Part shown: positions 45,735-54,704 of the stretch, one piece after another | Layout: every line of letters begins with the position of its first letter | How positions within the stretch are numbered: position 1 is the stretch's first letter | Source: UKL13-2 sp947085425 | GTDB lineage: Bacteria > Pseudomonadota > Gammaproteobacteria > Burkholderiales > Usitatibacteraceae | Assembly: GCA_947085425.1 (NCBI GenBank) | Contig: CAMTWK010000004.1 | Coordinates: forward strand, 62,001 to 126,000 | Length of the DNA stretch: 64,000 nucleotides | Reading direction: 5' to 3' | Translations under genes and position numbers: made by a program | Notes under the pieces: model-generated | Database searches by the model: none | What the model was told of the DNA's origin: nothing | Seen by the model: the letters and a program-made list of their open reading frames with translations, nothing else

Positions 45735-47486
45735 TCATTGCGCCGCATTTGTGCCGGCCAATAATTGAATGCGCCTTTCCACTACCTGACGGTCAAACTG
45801 CGCGTGCCCTTTGGTGGCAAGTGCGCGGCGATAAAATTCTTGCGCCATTTTCGATTGCCCTAAGTGGTCGAGGCTCACCGCAAGGTTATAGGCATAGTCT
45901 GGATTTTGTGGCGCAAGTCGCAACGCCTCAAAAAACGCTGGCTGTGCATCGCTCCAGCGGCGTTGTGTGGCAAACATATTGCCCAGTGCAAAATGGCTCG
46001 CCGCAACGTTTGGATCGAACGAGATGAGGCGTTTTATTTCGCCCTCGATATGAACGGATTCTGGAAGATTTTTATTATTACTCGCGATCATCAGCAACGC
46101 AGTTGCGGCCGTGACACTGCGCGGATCAATTTCCAGCACCCTCAGGTAAGACCGCTCTGCCAAGGCAACTTCACCGGTTCGAGCTGCGGCGGTTGCAAAG
46201 CCGAGATGGGCGTCAATATTGTTGGAGTCGGTTGTGATGGCTTCAGCGTAATGGCGCTTGGCCTGGGCATAGTCACCGCTCTTTAGTGCCGCGTAGCCTG
46301 CGGACAACGCCGGATTAAGCACGCTTGTTTGGGCGGGCATGGACGGCTGCAATTTCACAGGAGACCCGCTCAAGTCTTGTGGCGGCGGCAGTGATTCAAT
46401 TTTTTTCGCCAGCGATTCACGAGGTGTTAACGGGGGCAGTGAAATGTTTGCCGTTGCGTTACCAAGTGGCGCTGACTGTGGCAACGCTGAAGCCGGCGGT
46501 GGCAACAACGGGGGCAATGGTGGCGGGAAATCGGCCTGACTGGTTTGCATCAAATTGGGCGCTGTATCCGCGCTGCTGGCGGGCGAAGTTTGTTGTGGTT
46601 TTTGGGCGCTGGGCGATGTGGCGGATCCTGCCGGAGCAAGAGCCAAGTTGGCCTGATTTCTTGCGCCAGAGTACTTGTTGATGCCGCTCACTTCCTTCCA
46701 AACATACCAGCCAAGGGAGCCGATTGCCACAATTGCAACCGCAAAAGCAGGCGCGACCCATTTTGGCCTGGCATCAGCCCGTCCTGCTGTTTTTACGGCG
46801 AATACATTTTTAACCGCATCACGATCGGTGTTGTGGGTTGCCGGAACGGTCATGGCGGAAACGTTTTCAGATCCGTCTTGAAATGACAACGTCCCGCCGC
46901 TGCCAGACGCGGTCGTCAGCGATTGGCTGGATGCGGAACTGCGGGCGGCGCGAAACGCGGCAGTGGCTGACGACTTAGTTGAGGGCTCGCCCTGCCCCTC
47001 ATTTTTGCCCTGCGACGGCTCGGCTTGCAGTAGTTCGGTCAAAGCCAGTTCGTCGGCTTTTGGTCGAATGAATGATTCTGATGGGCGGATTGGAGACGTG
47101 GAGGTCGTGGCGTATTCCGACTGGTGATCCGCTCGTGAGGCTGGAGAGGTTTGTTTTATCGGCGCGGGCAGTTCGAAGGTGCCATCATCCGCCGGTGGGG
47201 CGGACGAAATTTGTTCGAGGGTCAAGACGGGGTAATCAGGCGGCGCATCGCGCGCAGATGGACTAACCGTGCCAAGCGCTGAACGATCGCCGGGGCCATA
47301 TATGCCGGTTTTGTCGTCGACGTTTGCTGCTTCCGAGGGCATCCCGGAATCAGCCATCTTTTCATCGGACGCGGGAGTCGGCGCGGTTTCATCATTGTCG
47401 CCAGTCGTGACTTGTCCGGATGCCGTCCCCGCCTTGGCGCGCTTGGCATCTTCCGCTCGTTTCAGCGCATCAAGGAGCAGACTCAT
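45735..47486 (-). CDS. TPR-repeat membrane protein in MshN position
   Basis: 583 residues. A short N-terminal MSLLLDALKRAEDAKR segment is typical of cytoplasmic tails of GspB/MshN-like proteins. A Ser/Pro/Ala-rich region, one membrane helix (about residues 240-262), and a Pro/Ala-rich linker follow. The C-terminal 200 residues are TPR repeats (for example YAQAKRHYAEAITTDSNNIDAHLG and AEEFYRRALATKGH-type helices). TPR proteins serve as pilotins or assembly scaffolds for the secretin. The gene starts 9 bp after the secretin stop. MshN is the natural counterpart but this rests on order and architecture. Confidence 0.7.
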   Translation of the reverse strand: MSLLLDALKRAEDAKRAKAGTASGQVTTGDNDETAPTPASDEKMADSGMPSEAANVDDKTGIYGPGDRSALGTVSPSARDAPPDYPVLTLEQISSAPPADDGTFELPAPIKQTSPASRADHQSEYATTSTSPIRPSESFIRPKADELALTELLQAEPSQGKNEGQGEPSTKSSATAAFRAARSSASSQSLTTASGSGGTLSFQDGSENVSAMTVPATHNTDRDAVKNVFAVKTAGRADARPKWVAPAFAVAIVAIGSLGWYVWKEVSGINKYSGARNQANLALAPAGSATSPSAQKPQQTSPASSADTAPNLMQTSQADFPPPLPPLLPPPASALPQSAPLGNATANISLPPLTPRESLAKKIESLPPPQDLSGSPVKLQPSMPAQTSVLNPALSAGYAALKSGDYAQAKRHYAEAITTDSNNIDAHLGFATAAARTGEVALAERSYLRVLEIDPRSVTAATALLMIASNNKNLPESVHIEGEIKRLISFDPNVAASHFALGNMFATQRRWSDAQPAFFEALRLAPQNPDYAYNLAVSLDHLGQSKMAQEFYRRALATKGHAQFDRQVVERRIQLLAGTNAAQ

Positions 47487-47495
47487 CGTTGTCTT

Positions 47496-49349
47496 TTATT
47501 GTTTCGGCTGCACCAGATCGGGTATCAGCTGGGTGGGCTTGGCGGATTTTTCAGAATCTTTAAAAAAACGATTATCCGGCAGGAAGCGGCGGTATTCGCT
47601 CAGATCGGTTTCAATACTCGCGTCCTTGATCACAATGGGTCGGATAAAAACAACCAATTCAATCTTCTTGCTGAGATCATTTCTTGCGCTGACCGCGTCA
47701 CCAAAAATTGGTAAACGCGACAAGACCGGCAATCCATCGCGTCTGGTTTCGTATCGATCCTGCATCAACCCACCCAAAACGGTTGTTTGACCGGATGAAA
47801 CGCGCAAAACAGTCTCAAATTCGCTTGTTTGAATTTCCGGGACGTTGTTGGGAACGCCGCCGGACAGGGCTGGATTTGGATCGGGCTTGTTGCCGACAAT
47901 TCTGGTAATGCTCGGCCGTATGTTCAGGGTGACAATATCGTTGTCACCGATTTGCGGGGTGACACTCATCACAAAGCCTTCAGGAACCACGTTTGGTGTT
48001 GTCGTATAGGTGGCAGGGGTAAGCAGCACACCTGTGTCGCTTCGTGTGGCCGGGGTTGAGGCGATCGTAAAATAAATGATGTTCTTGACCACCTTCATCA
48101 CAGCAGTCTGGTTGTTCAGGGTGGTCGTGCGCGGACTAGACAAAACCTTGGTTGTACCAAACGAGCTTAACAACTTGAGCGCGCTGCTGATATTCCCGCC
48201 GACGGCGGCGTTGGGATTCAGGTAGCCAATAGAAAAGGAATTTTCACCCGAGAAATTGGCTGAACCGTTGATTGAAGGTGGCGTAAACGCCTGCCGAAAA
48301 GTGTAGCCAAGACCATTCAGGCCGACCGCAGACCAATCCACACCAGACTGATAACCATCGCTGAGCTCAACCTCGACAATAGTGGCCTCAATCAGCACCT
48401 GGCGTTTTGCGGATCCGGCAACCAAATCAACAAACTGTCCGACTTTTTCGTGCTGGCGCGACGTTGCACGCACCGACATGGTGCCCGTTTCGGCATTCAC
48501 AATCACCGACGCGGCTTCGCGAAAAGTTAATGTTTGTGTGGATTGTTCGTTTTGTCCAAGCGTTTGTCCTGGCCCGGACGTTGTTGCGTTACGGGACGTC
48601 GTTCCGGACTGTGCCCGAACCGTGCTGGTTGAAACTGCCTGGGTTTGTGCCCGCACGACTGTTTCGGTACTTCCCTCTGGAAGTTGTTTATCTGTTTCTC
48701 GAAGGATGTCCTTGATGTTTTTTTCGAGACTTTCCCAAAACCTATTTTTTGACGAATTCTCAATCTTTAATGTCGAGGTGTTTTGCCCCGCGCCGCCGCC
48801 TGTTGCGCCGGCCGCGGCAACACCAGCCGGTCCAACCACTTGTGTTTGGACTCCAAAGGTACCAACCATATCGCGATTGACGTTTACGTAGTCGACACGA
48901 TACAACTTCAAATAGGGCGAGTCGGTCATTACGGAAATATTCGGGCCATCTGCTTCCCAGCGCATATCTATTTGTTTAGTCATGCGCGTCAGGATTTGCC
49001 GAATGGATTGGTCGATTGCGTTCAACGTCACGCGACCTTCGATGCCGGGGTGAATGTCAATATTAATTCCGGTATCGCGCCCCATGGCGAGCAAAATATC
49101 ACGCGCCGGCACATCAATGACGGTAACCGAATAGCGTTTTTCCTCCACCACCGGCCGCGGTGGCGGCGGGATGGGAACCTGACTTATGGTGGGCGGGGCG
49201 GACTGTTGCACCGCTGCGGTCCGGTTCATGTCGGTCGTGGCGCGGGCGTGATTGTCGATACGCGCAATGGGTGCGGTGCCACAGCCTGCAATCAGGACAG
49301 CAGGGCAAATTGCCAACAGAACAGATAATCGAAATTGCAATGGGCGCAA
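47496..49349 (-). CDS. mshL: MSHA-type secretin MshL, outer-membrane pore
   Basis: Outer-membrane secretin through which the pilus or pseudopilus passes. About 617 residues: a lipoprotein-like signal ending at VLIAGC, an N-terminal STN-type segment (DVPARDILLAMGRDTGIN) and N domains, a Gly/Ser/Thr-rich linker, and the secretin core (about residues 410-600) with VLSSPRTTTLNNQTAVMK and the C-terminal GQTTVLGGLMQ and LPVLSRLPIFGD signatures. I chose TTG at 49349; the frame is open to 49601, but those 84 codons overlap mshM and lie across a candidate promoter. Alternative ATG at 49574 is noted. Confidence 0.82.
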   Translation of the reverse strand: MRPLQFRLSVLLAICPAVLIAGCGTAPIARIDNHARATTDMNRTAAVQQSAPPTISQVPIPPPPRPVVEEKRYSVTVIDVPARDILLAMGRDTGINIDIHPGIEGRVTLNAIDQSIRQILTRMTKQIDMRWEADGPNISVMTDSPYLKLYRVDYVNVNRDMVGTFGVQTQVVGPAGVAAAGATGGGAGQNTSTLKIENSSKNRFWESLEKNIKDILRETDKQLPEGSTETVVRAQTQAVSTSTVRAQSGTTSRNATTSGPGQTLGQNEQSTQTLTFREAASVIVNAETGTMSVRATSRQHEKVGQFVDLVAGSAKRQVLIEATIVEVELSDGYQSGVDWSAVGLNGLGYTFRQAFTPPSINGSANFSGENSFSIGYLNPNAAVGGNISSALKLLSSFGTTKVLSSPRTTTLNNQTAVMKVVKNIIYFTIASTPATRSDTGVLLTPATYTTTPNVVPEGFVMSVTPQIGDNDIVTLNIRPSITRIVGNKPDPNPALSGGVPNNVPEIQTSEFETVLRVSSGQTTVLGGLMQDRYETRRDGLPVLSRLPIFGDAVSARNDLSKKIELVVFIRPIVIKDASIETDLSEYRRFLPDNRFFKDSEKSAKPTQLIPDLVQPKQ

Positions 49350-49473
49350 AAGTGAGCTCGCTTTGATCCACGCACAATATGACGCGTTGTAACACCCTAA
49401 AGCCTGCCGCCTTTGCCGAAGGGTCTTGCCGTCAATTCTGCGAAGTGTTGTTATTGTAAATATCAACCTTGAC

Positions 49474-49502
49474 TTTATATGCGGATTAGCCAATAAAAGC
49501 AA
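49474..49502 (-). promoter_or_regulatory. Candidate promoter for the secretin gene
   Basis: On the minus strand TTGCTT (49502-49497), 17-bp spacer, TATAAA (49479-49474). It lies in the noncoding gap after mshM and about 125 bp before the chosen secretin start, and supports a start downstream of 49467. Confidence 0.45.
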
Positions 49503-49551
49503 TGGGTTGAGTCGTAAACCAAGAAAAAGTCTGAAGATTGCGACGGCGTGG

Positions 49552-51033
49552 TTAATGGGGTGTGCGAATATCATCCCGCACCGCCTGGAACGAACGTACA
49601 TAAGGTCGAAATAATGTCACCTTGGTCGGGAGACCGGTTAGCTCTGCGGAGGCCTCATTTCGCTCCGCATAATTGCCATAAAGCACACTGACCCGCGGAT
49701 TTTCAGCCGTGCCGGAATGAAACAACATGATCCGGTCGGCATTGAGTTCCTTGCTGGCTGACCGCAGAAAATTTTCAATGGCCACCCTTTCGCGTTCACT
49801 TGCCGTCATGAGCTGAATCGAAAAACGATCCTTTGGTAATTTCGCCAGTCTTGCCATATCGGCGGCTGTTCTCTTTTCAAGCCAATCTTGGCTTGACTCG
49901 AAGTCGCGTGATCCGGTCGGGCTGTTGGTTGCCGCAACTGGCGTCGCCAACTTTGCGGCCGTCGCCTCACTAGGCGGGGCGATTACAGGGGCGGTGGCCG
50001 GTGCCACGTTTTGAGAAGCAAATTTGTCCGTTGTAGCAGTGGGCAAACTCGCTGTTGGCGCGGGATCTGCAACCTTGATGGCGGCGACCGCAACAGCGGC
50101 AGCCTCTGGTGGCGCGGCCGGTGGGGTTACGCGGCCGGACAAAAAGCCGATCACGACACCGGCTGTTAACGCAGCAGATACGGCCAGCCAATATGCTCCG
50201 CGCTTTTTATTATGATTGGGAACAATGATCTGGGTGTCGGTGATGGCCGCCCGCACCAAATCGGGGGTAACGGTGTGTGTGCCGACGGCAAAGGCGGCCA
50301 GCAATGTTTTGTCGCAATAAATATTGATGCGGCGGGTCAGCCCTTCCGATGCCTCCGCGATCAACTTGAGGGATTCCGGCGTAAACAATTCCGGCCCTTT
50401 ATAACCGGCCGCACGCAATCGAAAATCAACATAATCCTTAATGTCACGCGGTGGCAGCGGCTTCAAGTTAAAGCTGTGTGTGATGCGTTCGCGCAGTTGC
50501 CGCATGTTTTGTAACGACAAATGTTCATCCAACTCAGGCTGGCCAAACAGGACGATTTGCATCAACTTAAAATGACTGGTTTCTAAATTGGAAAGCAGCC
50601 GAATCTCCTCAAGTGTTTCCAGAGGCATTGCGTGCGCTTCGTCAATGAGTGCAACAACTTGCCGACCCTCGGCATGAATCTCAATCAGCTTTTCCTGGAG
50701 TGCGCGTATCAACTTTGTTGTTGATAATCCTTGTGTTTCAAGATGCAGGTCGCCAGCAATAGTGGCGAGCATTTCATCGCGAGACAAGGAGGGTACCGCC
50801 AAATAAATGATTTCTACCGTGTCCGGAAGTCGTTCCATTAACACCCGGCAAAGCATGGTCTTGCCGGATCCGACTTCGCCGGTTACCTTGACGATCCCTT
50901 CACCACTGGTGATGGAATAAAGCAGTGCTTCGAGCGTTTCACCACGATTCGCGCCGGAGAAAAAAAATTCGGTATGCGGTGTGATTTTGAACGGGGCCTC
51001 GGTGAGGCCAAAATGTTCGAGATACATCGTCAT
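49552..51033 (-). CDS. mshM: ExeA/MshM-like AAA ATPase with C-terminal SPOR-like domain
   Basis: 493 residues. Cytosolic AAA domain with Walker A GEVGSGKT at 52-59 and Walker B VVALIDEAH at 126-134, Sensor-type FGQPELDEHL and the RERITHSF arginine finger region. A membrane helix (about residues 280-300) leads to a Pro/Ala-rich linker and a C-terminal domain (about 405-480) whose pattern (RFSIQLMTASERERVAIENFLR, then RVSVLYGNYAERNEA) looks SPOR-like, which binds peptidoglycan. ExeA proteins use a C-terminal peptidoglycan-binding domain to help assemble the secretin in the wall, so this would be a functional equivalent. Confidence 0.85.
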   Translation of the reverse strand: MTMYLEHFGLTEAPFKITPHTEFFFSGANRGETLEALLYSITSGEGIVKVTGEVGSGKTMLCRVLMERLPDTVEIIYLAVPSLSRDEMLATIAGDLHLETQGLSTTKLIRALQEKLIEIHAEGRQVVALIDEAHAMPLETLEEIRLLSNLETSHFKLMQIVLFGQPELDEHLSLQNMRQLRERITHSFNLKPLPPRDIKDYVDFRLRAAGYKGPELFTPESLKLIAEASEGLTRRINIYCDKTLLAAFAVGTHTVTPDLVRAAITDTQIIVPNHNKKRGAYWLAVSAALTAGVVIGFLSGRVTPPAAPPEAAAVAVAAIKVADPAPTASLPTATTDKFASQNVAPATAPVIAPPSEATAAKLATPVAATNSPTGSRDFESSQDWLEKRTAADMARLAKLPKDRFSIQLMTASERERVAIENFLRSASKELNADRIMLFHSGTAENPRVSVLYGNYAERNEASAELTGLPTKVTLFRPYVRSFQAVRDDIRTPH

Positions 51034-51209
51034 AGGAGATCAGGTTGGTTGGCGAACACAAATAAATTAATCCGGGTCATATTGAGCCATGCAATGATTC
51101 TGACGTGGATACGACGTGGATTTCAGTTTAGCATCGTAATTTTCGCCGGTCATTACCTAGATGAAATTGTCGGTGATTTTTGGGCCGATGAGGAGCGGCA
51201 TTGGGCCTG

Positions 51210-52712
51210 CTATTCGCTGTTATCAATGGAGTCACGTGGCGAATTCTTTAGGCTGTTTGGGCGCAACACGTCCAGTCGGCTGTACAGGGTGGAGCGGGAT
51301 ATGCCTAAAATCCGCGAGGCTTGGGACATGTTGCCATTGGCAATATCAATTGCGGCATCGATGTATTGAAGCTCAACCTCCGCCAATTTGGTATCCAACT
51401 TAAATAATGCGCTTGTTGTTATTTCCGCTCGTGCATCCAAGCTCCGGGTGCGGCCATCCGGATCGGCACCTGGCAATTCAAATTCTTCCGCCAATTGCGT
51501 GGCGGTGACTCGGTAGCCGGCGTGTTTCGCCGTAAGCCTGATAACGATATTTTTGAGCTCGCGGACATTGCCCGGGAAGTGGTAGTGTGACCATGCGGCA
51601 CGGGCGTCGTCGTCGAGGGAGAATGTTTGGGTTGCATGCTGCTTGGCATAAACTTGCGAAAAATGTTCCATCAAGCGCAGCCGGTCATCGCCCATCTCGT
51701 AGAGGGCGGGCACCACGATTGAAAACACCGACAGGCGATGGTACAAATCGGCACGAAACCGACCTGCTTTTACCTCCATCCGCAAATCACGATTGGTGGC
51801 CGCAAGGATGCGTGCTTTTGACTGCCGTGCCTGAGTTTCACCAACCCGCTGAAATTCGCCGTTTTCCAACACACGCAACAGCTTGGGTTGTAATTCAAGC
51901 GGCAACTCGCCGATTTCATCGAGAAAAAGTGTTCCCTCGCCGGCTTCTTCAAAATATCCCGCCTTTGCCGTGTTTGCACCTGTGAACGCACCTTTTGAAT
52001 GTCCGAATAACGTTGCTTCGACCAGGTTGGCGGAAATCGCCGCGCAATTGAGGGCCAGAAAAGGCAATGCCGCCCGCGGGCTCAACTCGTGCAGCGCGGC
52101 CGCTACACGCTCTTTACCGCTTCCGGAGGGTCCTTCAATAAGGGCGGGAAACACGGATGACGCATATTGGTCAATTTGACCCTTCAGTTTGCGCATTGGC
52201 GGACTTTCGCCGATTAAACCCACTGCGCCACCCGTTGCATCTACCATGGCGTCGCTGCCGCCCGACAATTGGGCCAGCAGCAGTGTTCGCAGTCGTTCTG
52301 GATTGCACGGTTTTGGCACCAAATCGGCGGCACCGAGCGCGCGCGCGCGCCGTGCATTGGACTCTTCATTTTGTCCGGTCAGAACCAGAATCCGAATTGT
52401 GGACGACCACGCCAGCAGGTCACCCACCAGCTTGAATCCTTCCGTAGGCTGATCGGGTAACGGCGGCAAACCGAGGTCGATTAGCGCGAGTTTCGGTGCA
52501 AATCTGCCATTCTTAAGCAGCGCGGTTGCGTCTGCTCGCGATTCGCAGGACCTGATGTCAAAGGTGTCTTTAAGTACGAACGATAACGAATCGCGAATGA
52601 TCGGGTCGTCGTCAACGATCAACAACGCCGGTTTCCCCCTGTGCAGGGCGTTATCGGCCTGATCTTGCAATGGTTGCAAAGGAATGGGGGAGGTCGGCGC
52701 TATATTGGGCAT
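51210..52712 (-). CDS. Sigma-54-dependent response regulator
   Basis: 500 residues in NtrC-type order. Receiver domain with acidic cluster D34-D36 and phosphoacceptor Asp79 (LALIDLGLPP), conserved Thr in VLTGQN and Lys in VPKP. AAA+ domain: Walker A GPSGSGKE at 194-201, the sigma-54 contact loop GAFTGA at 241-246, Walker B LFLDEIGELP. A Fis-type HTH ends the protein (MSQASRILGISRSTLYSRL). It is transcribed toward the pilus cluster, 176 bp upstream of mshM, so it is a plausible activator of these genes; no -24/-12 promoter was found. No sensor kinase lies beside it. Confidence 0.9.
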   Translation of the reverse strand: MPNIAPTSPIPLQPLQDQADNALHRGKPALLIVDDDPIIRDSLSFVLKDTFDIRSCESRADATALLKNGRFAPKLALIDLGLPPLPDQPTEGFKLVGDLLAWSSTIRILVLTGQNEESNARRARALGAADLVPKPCNPERLRTLLLAQLSGGSDAMVDATGGAVGLIGESPPMRKLKGQIDQYASSVFPALIEGPSGSGKERVAAALHELSPRAALPFLALNCAAISANLVEATLFGHSKGAFTGANTAKAGYFEEAGEGTLFLDEIGELPLELQPKLLRVLENGEFQRVGETQARQSKARILAATNRDLRMEVKAGRFRADLYHRLSVFSIVVPALYEMGDDRLRLMEHFSQVYAKQHATQTFSLDDDARAAWSHYHFPGNVRELKNIVIRLTAKHAGYRVTATQLAEEFELPGADPDGRTRSLDARAEITTSALFKLDTKLAEVELQYIDAAIDIANGNMSQASRILGISRSTLYSRLDVLRPNSLKNSPRDSIDNSE

Positions 52713-53030
52713 ATAGGGTCTGATTATAGGTGCGCCATGGATTCTTGCGGGGACCTGACATTCTGTCGCTGTGGAACTCTAACCGGAACATACAATCAGA
52801 CTGGGCTGACCGTACGTGTAGGTAATCGCGGTCGACCCGTGTAAAATGGCTGCGGATGTGGTGTCCCGGTGTCCCGCGAATGGTCGGGCAATATGAGCGG
52901 AGCGACAGAGCCGCTCGACGCAAGATGCGTCCAGTCACGGATCACCGATCAGGCGCAGACAGTTGGAGCACCCGTTTTATGCACCAGACAGATTGCATCC
53001 ACAGCCAATAACACCCGCCCCTAAAAAATT
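52713..53030. other. Divergent intergenic region before mlaF
   Basis: 318 bases between the sigma-54 regulator (minus) and mlaF (plus). It holds a tandem GTGTCCCG repeat near 52861-52876 and a lone TAAAAT near 52842 without a matching -35. No RNA gene or clear promoter was recognised. Confidence 0.5.
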
Positions 53031-53897
53031 GTGAACCCCTCAAATCAGACAGCCCCGTCGGATAACCCCAATTTTGTCGATATCGACAACGTTGACTTCG
53101 CCTATGGAAAACAGCCGATCCTGAAAGGCATTTCACTGAAAGTGCCCAAAGGGAAGGTGGTGGCAATCATGGGCGGTTCGGGCTGTGGTAAAACCACACT
53201 GCTTCAGCTTATTGGCGGCCAGCTGCGTGCGGCCTCAGGCAGTGTCAGTGTGGGCGGGCAGGATTTGGCGAAGTTGGAGCGCGACGCACTTTATGCCATG
53301 CGCCGAAAGATGGGAATGCTGTTTCAGTTTGGCGCGCTCTTTACCGACATGAGTGTATTTGACAATATTGCTTTTCAGCTGCGCGAGCATTCCGATTTGC
53401 CGGAAGAAATGATCCGGGATTTGGTATTGATGAAATTGAATGCGGTTGGGTTGCGGGGCACGGCAAAATTATTCCCGTCGGAGCTATCTGGCGGCATGGC
53501 GCGGCGCGTGGCTTTGGCGCGGGCGGTGGCGCTCGACCCCGAGCTCATCATGTATGACGAGCCGTTTGCAGGGCTGGACCCGATTTCTCTGGCAGTCGTT
53601 GGCAAGACGATTCGACGCCTCAATGACGCACTTGGCGCAACATCCATCGTGGTCACCCACGACATCATGGAGTCGTTATTAATCGTGGATTACCTCTATT
53701 TCATTTCTGACGGGCGAATTGTCGGCCACGGCACGCCGGATGAAATTCGCGCGTCTACCGAGCCGTTTATTAAACAATTTGTGCACGCAGACTTGGACGG
53801 TCCCGTGCCCTTCCATTACCCGGCAAAAAATTATGCCGATGATTTGGAAATTGTCCGGCCTGTGAAAGCTGAAAAACAAACGCAGGTCGCAGTATGA
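53031..53897 (+). CDS. mlaF: Mla phospholipid transporter ATP-binding protein
   Basis: ATPase subunit of the MlaFEDB ABC complex, which keeps outer-membrane lipid asymmetry by moving phospholipids between membranes. 288 residues with Walker A GGSGCGKT at 48-55, the Q-loop in MLFQFGALF, signature LSGGMARR, Walker B IMYDEPFAGLDP and the H-switch VVTHD. FQFGALFTDMSVFDN is characteristic of MlaF. It starts with GTG at 53031; the preceding bases give only a weak ribosome-binding site. Overlaps mlaE by 4 bp. Confidence 0.95.
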   Translation: MNPSNQTAPSDNPNFVDIDNVDFAYGKQPILKGISLKVPKGKVVAIMGGSGCGKTTLLQLIGGQLRAASGSVSVGGQDLAKLERDALYAMRRKMGMLFQFGALFTDMSVFDNIAFQLREHSDLPEEMIRDLVLMKLNAVGLRGTAKLFPSELSGGMARRVALARAVALDPELIMYDEPFAGLDPISLAVVGKTIRRLNDALGATSIVVTHDIMESLLIVDYLYFISDGRIVGHGTPDEIRASTEPFIKQFVHADLDGPVPFHYPAKNYADDLEIVRPVKAEKQTQVAV

Positions 53898-54676
53898 TTC
53901 GTGGCATACAAAATCTGGGTGCACGCGGGATCGAAACGGTCTGGCGCTTGGGCGCGATGAGTCGGTTTTTCTTCCTTATCCTGGCGCACTCGAGTATGAG
54001 TTTTCGCCGATTACGCCTGACCATCCGGGAAATTTATTTCTCCGGGGTCATGTCGTTGGTCATTATCATGGTGTCAGGGTTGTTTGTCGGCATGGTACTT
54101 GGCTTGCAAGGTTACGAAACCTTGCAAAAGTATGGTGCCGAAGAAACCATGGGTGTCTTGGTCGCGCTCTCACTGGTGCGCGAATTAGGCCCGGTGGTGG
54201 CCGGATTGTTGTTCGCCAGTCGCGCCGGATCAGCAATCACCGCCGAGATCGGCTTAATGAAGGCAACGGAACAATTAAAAGCCATGGATATGATGGCAAT
54301 TGATCCGATTGCACGGGTGGTTGCTCCGCGATTTTGGGCGGGTGTTGTGTCGCTGCCGTTGTTGGCGGCGCTGTTTTCTGCGGCCGGTATTTTTGGAGGC
54401 TATATTGTTGCGGTGGCGTATGTGGGCAGCGACCCCGGAGTGTTTTGGTCGAACATGCAGGCGGCGGTTGATTTTCGCCACGATATTTGGAACGGAATAG
54501 TCAAGTCTATTGCTTTTGGTTTTGCTGTTTCGATTATCGCCACATACGAGGGCTTTAATGCCGTCTCGACGGCAGAGGGCGTATCGCGCGCCACCACCCG
54601 GACAGTGGTCACTTCCGCGTTGACAATTTTGGCCATTGATTTGGTCCTGACTGCATTTATGCTTCGCGATGCGTAA
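53894..54676 (+). CDS. mlaE: Mla phospholipid transporter permease
   Basis: Permease of the MlaFEDB complex. 260 residues and about five membrane helices. The conserved MlaE blocks EIYFSGVMSL, LVRELGPVVAGLLFASRAGSA and TAEIGLMKATEQLKAMDMM, then the C-terminal YEGFNA and EGVSRATTRTVV, are present. The ATG overlaps the mlaF stop (ATGA at 53894). Confidence 0.95.
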   Translation: MIRGIQNLGARGIETVWRLGAMSRFFFLILAHSSMSFRRLRLTIREIYFSGVMSLVIIMVSGLFVGMVLGLQGYETLQKYGAEETMGVLVALSLVRELGPVVAGLLFASRAGSAITAEIGLMKATEQLKAMDMMAIDPIARVVAPRFWAGVVSLPLLAALFSAAGIFGGYIVAVAYVGSDPGVFWSNMQAAVDFRHDIWNGIVKSIAFGFAVSIIATYEGFNAVSTAEGVSRATTRTVVTSALTILAIDLVLTAFMLRDA

Positions 54677-54704
54677 CTAAAAAGAATTGAGTTAGGAAAA
54701 TAAA

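Noticed and set aside
49350..49601. Longer N-terminus of the secretin (84 codons)
   Set aside because: Overlaps mshM, crosses a candidate promoter and shows no lipoprotein or conserved features.
51034..51209. Sigma-54 -24/-12 promoter before mshM
   Set aside because: TTGCA is present on the minus strand but no GG at the required distance.
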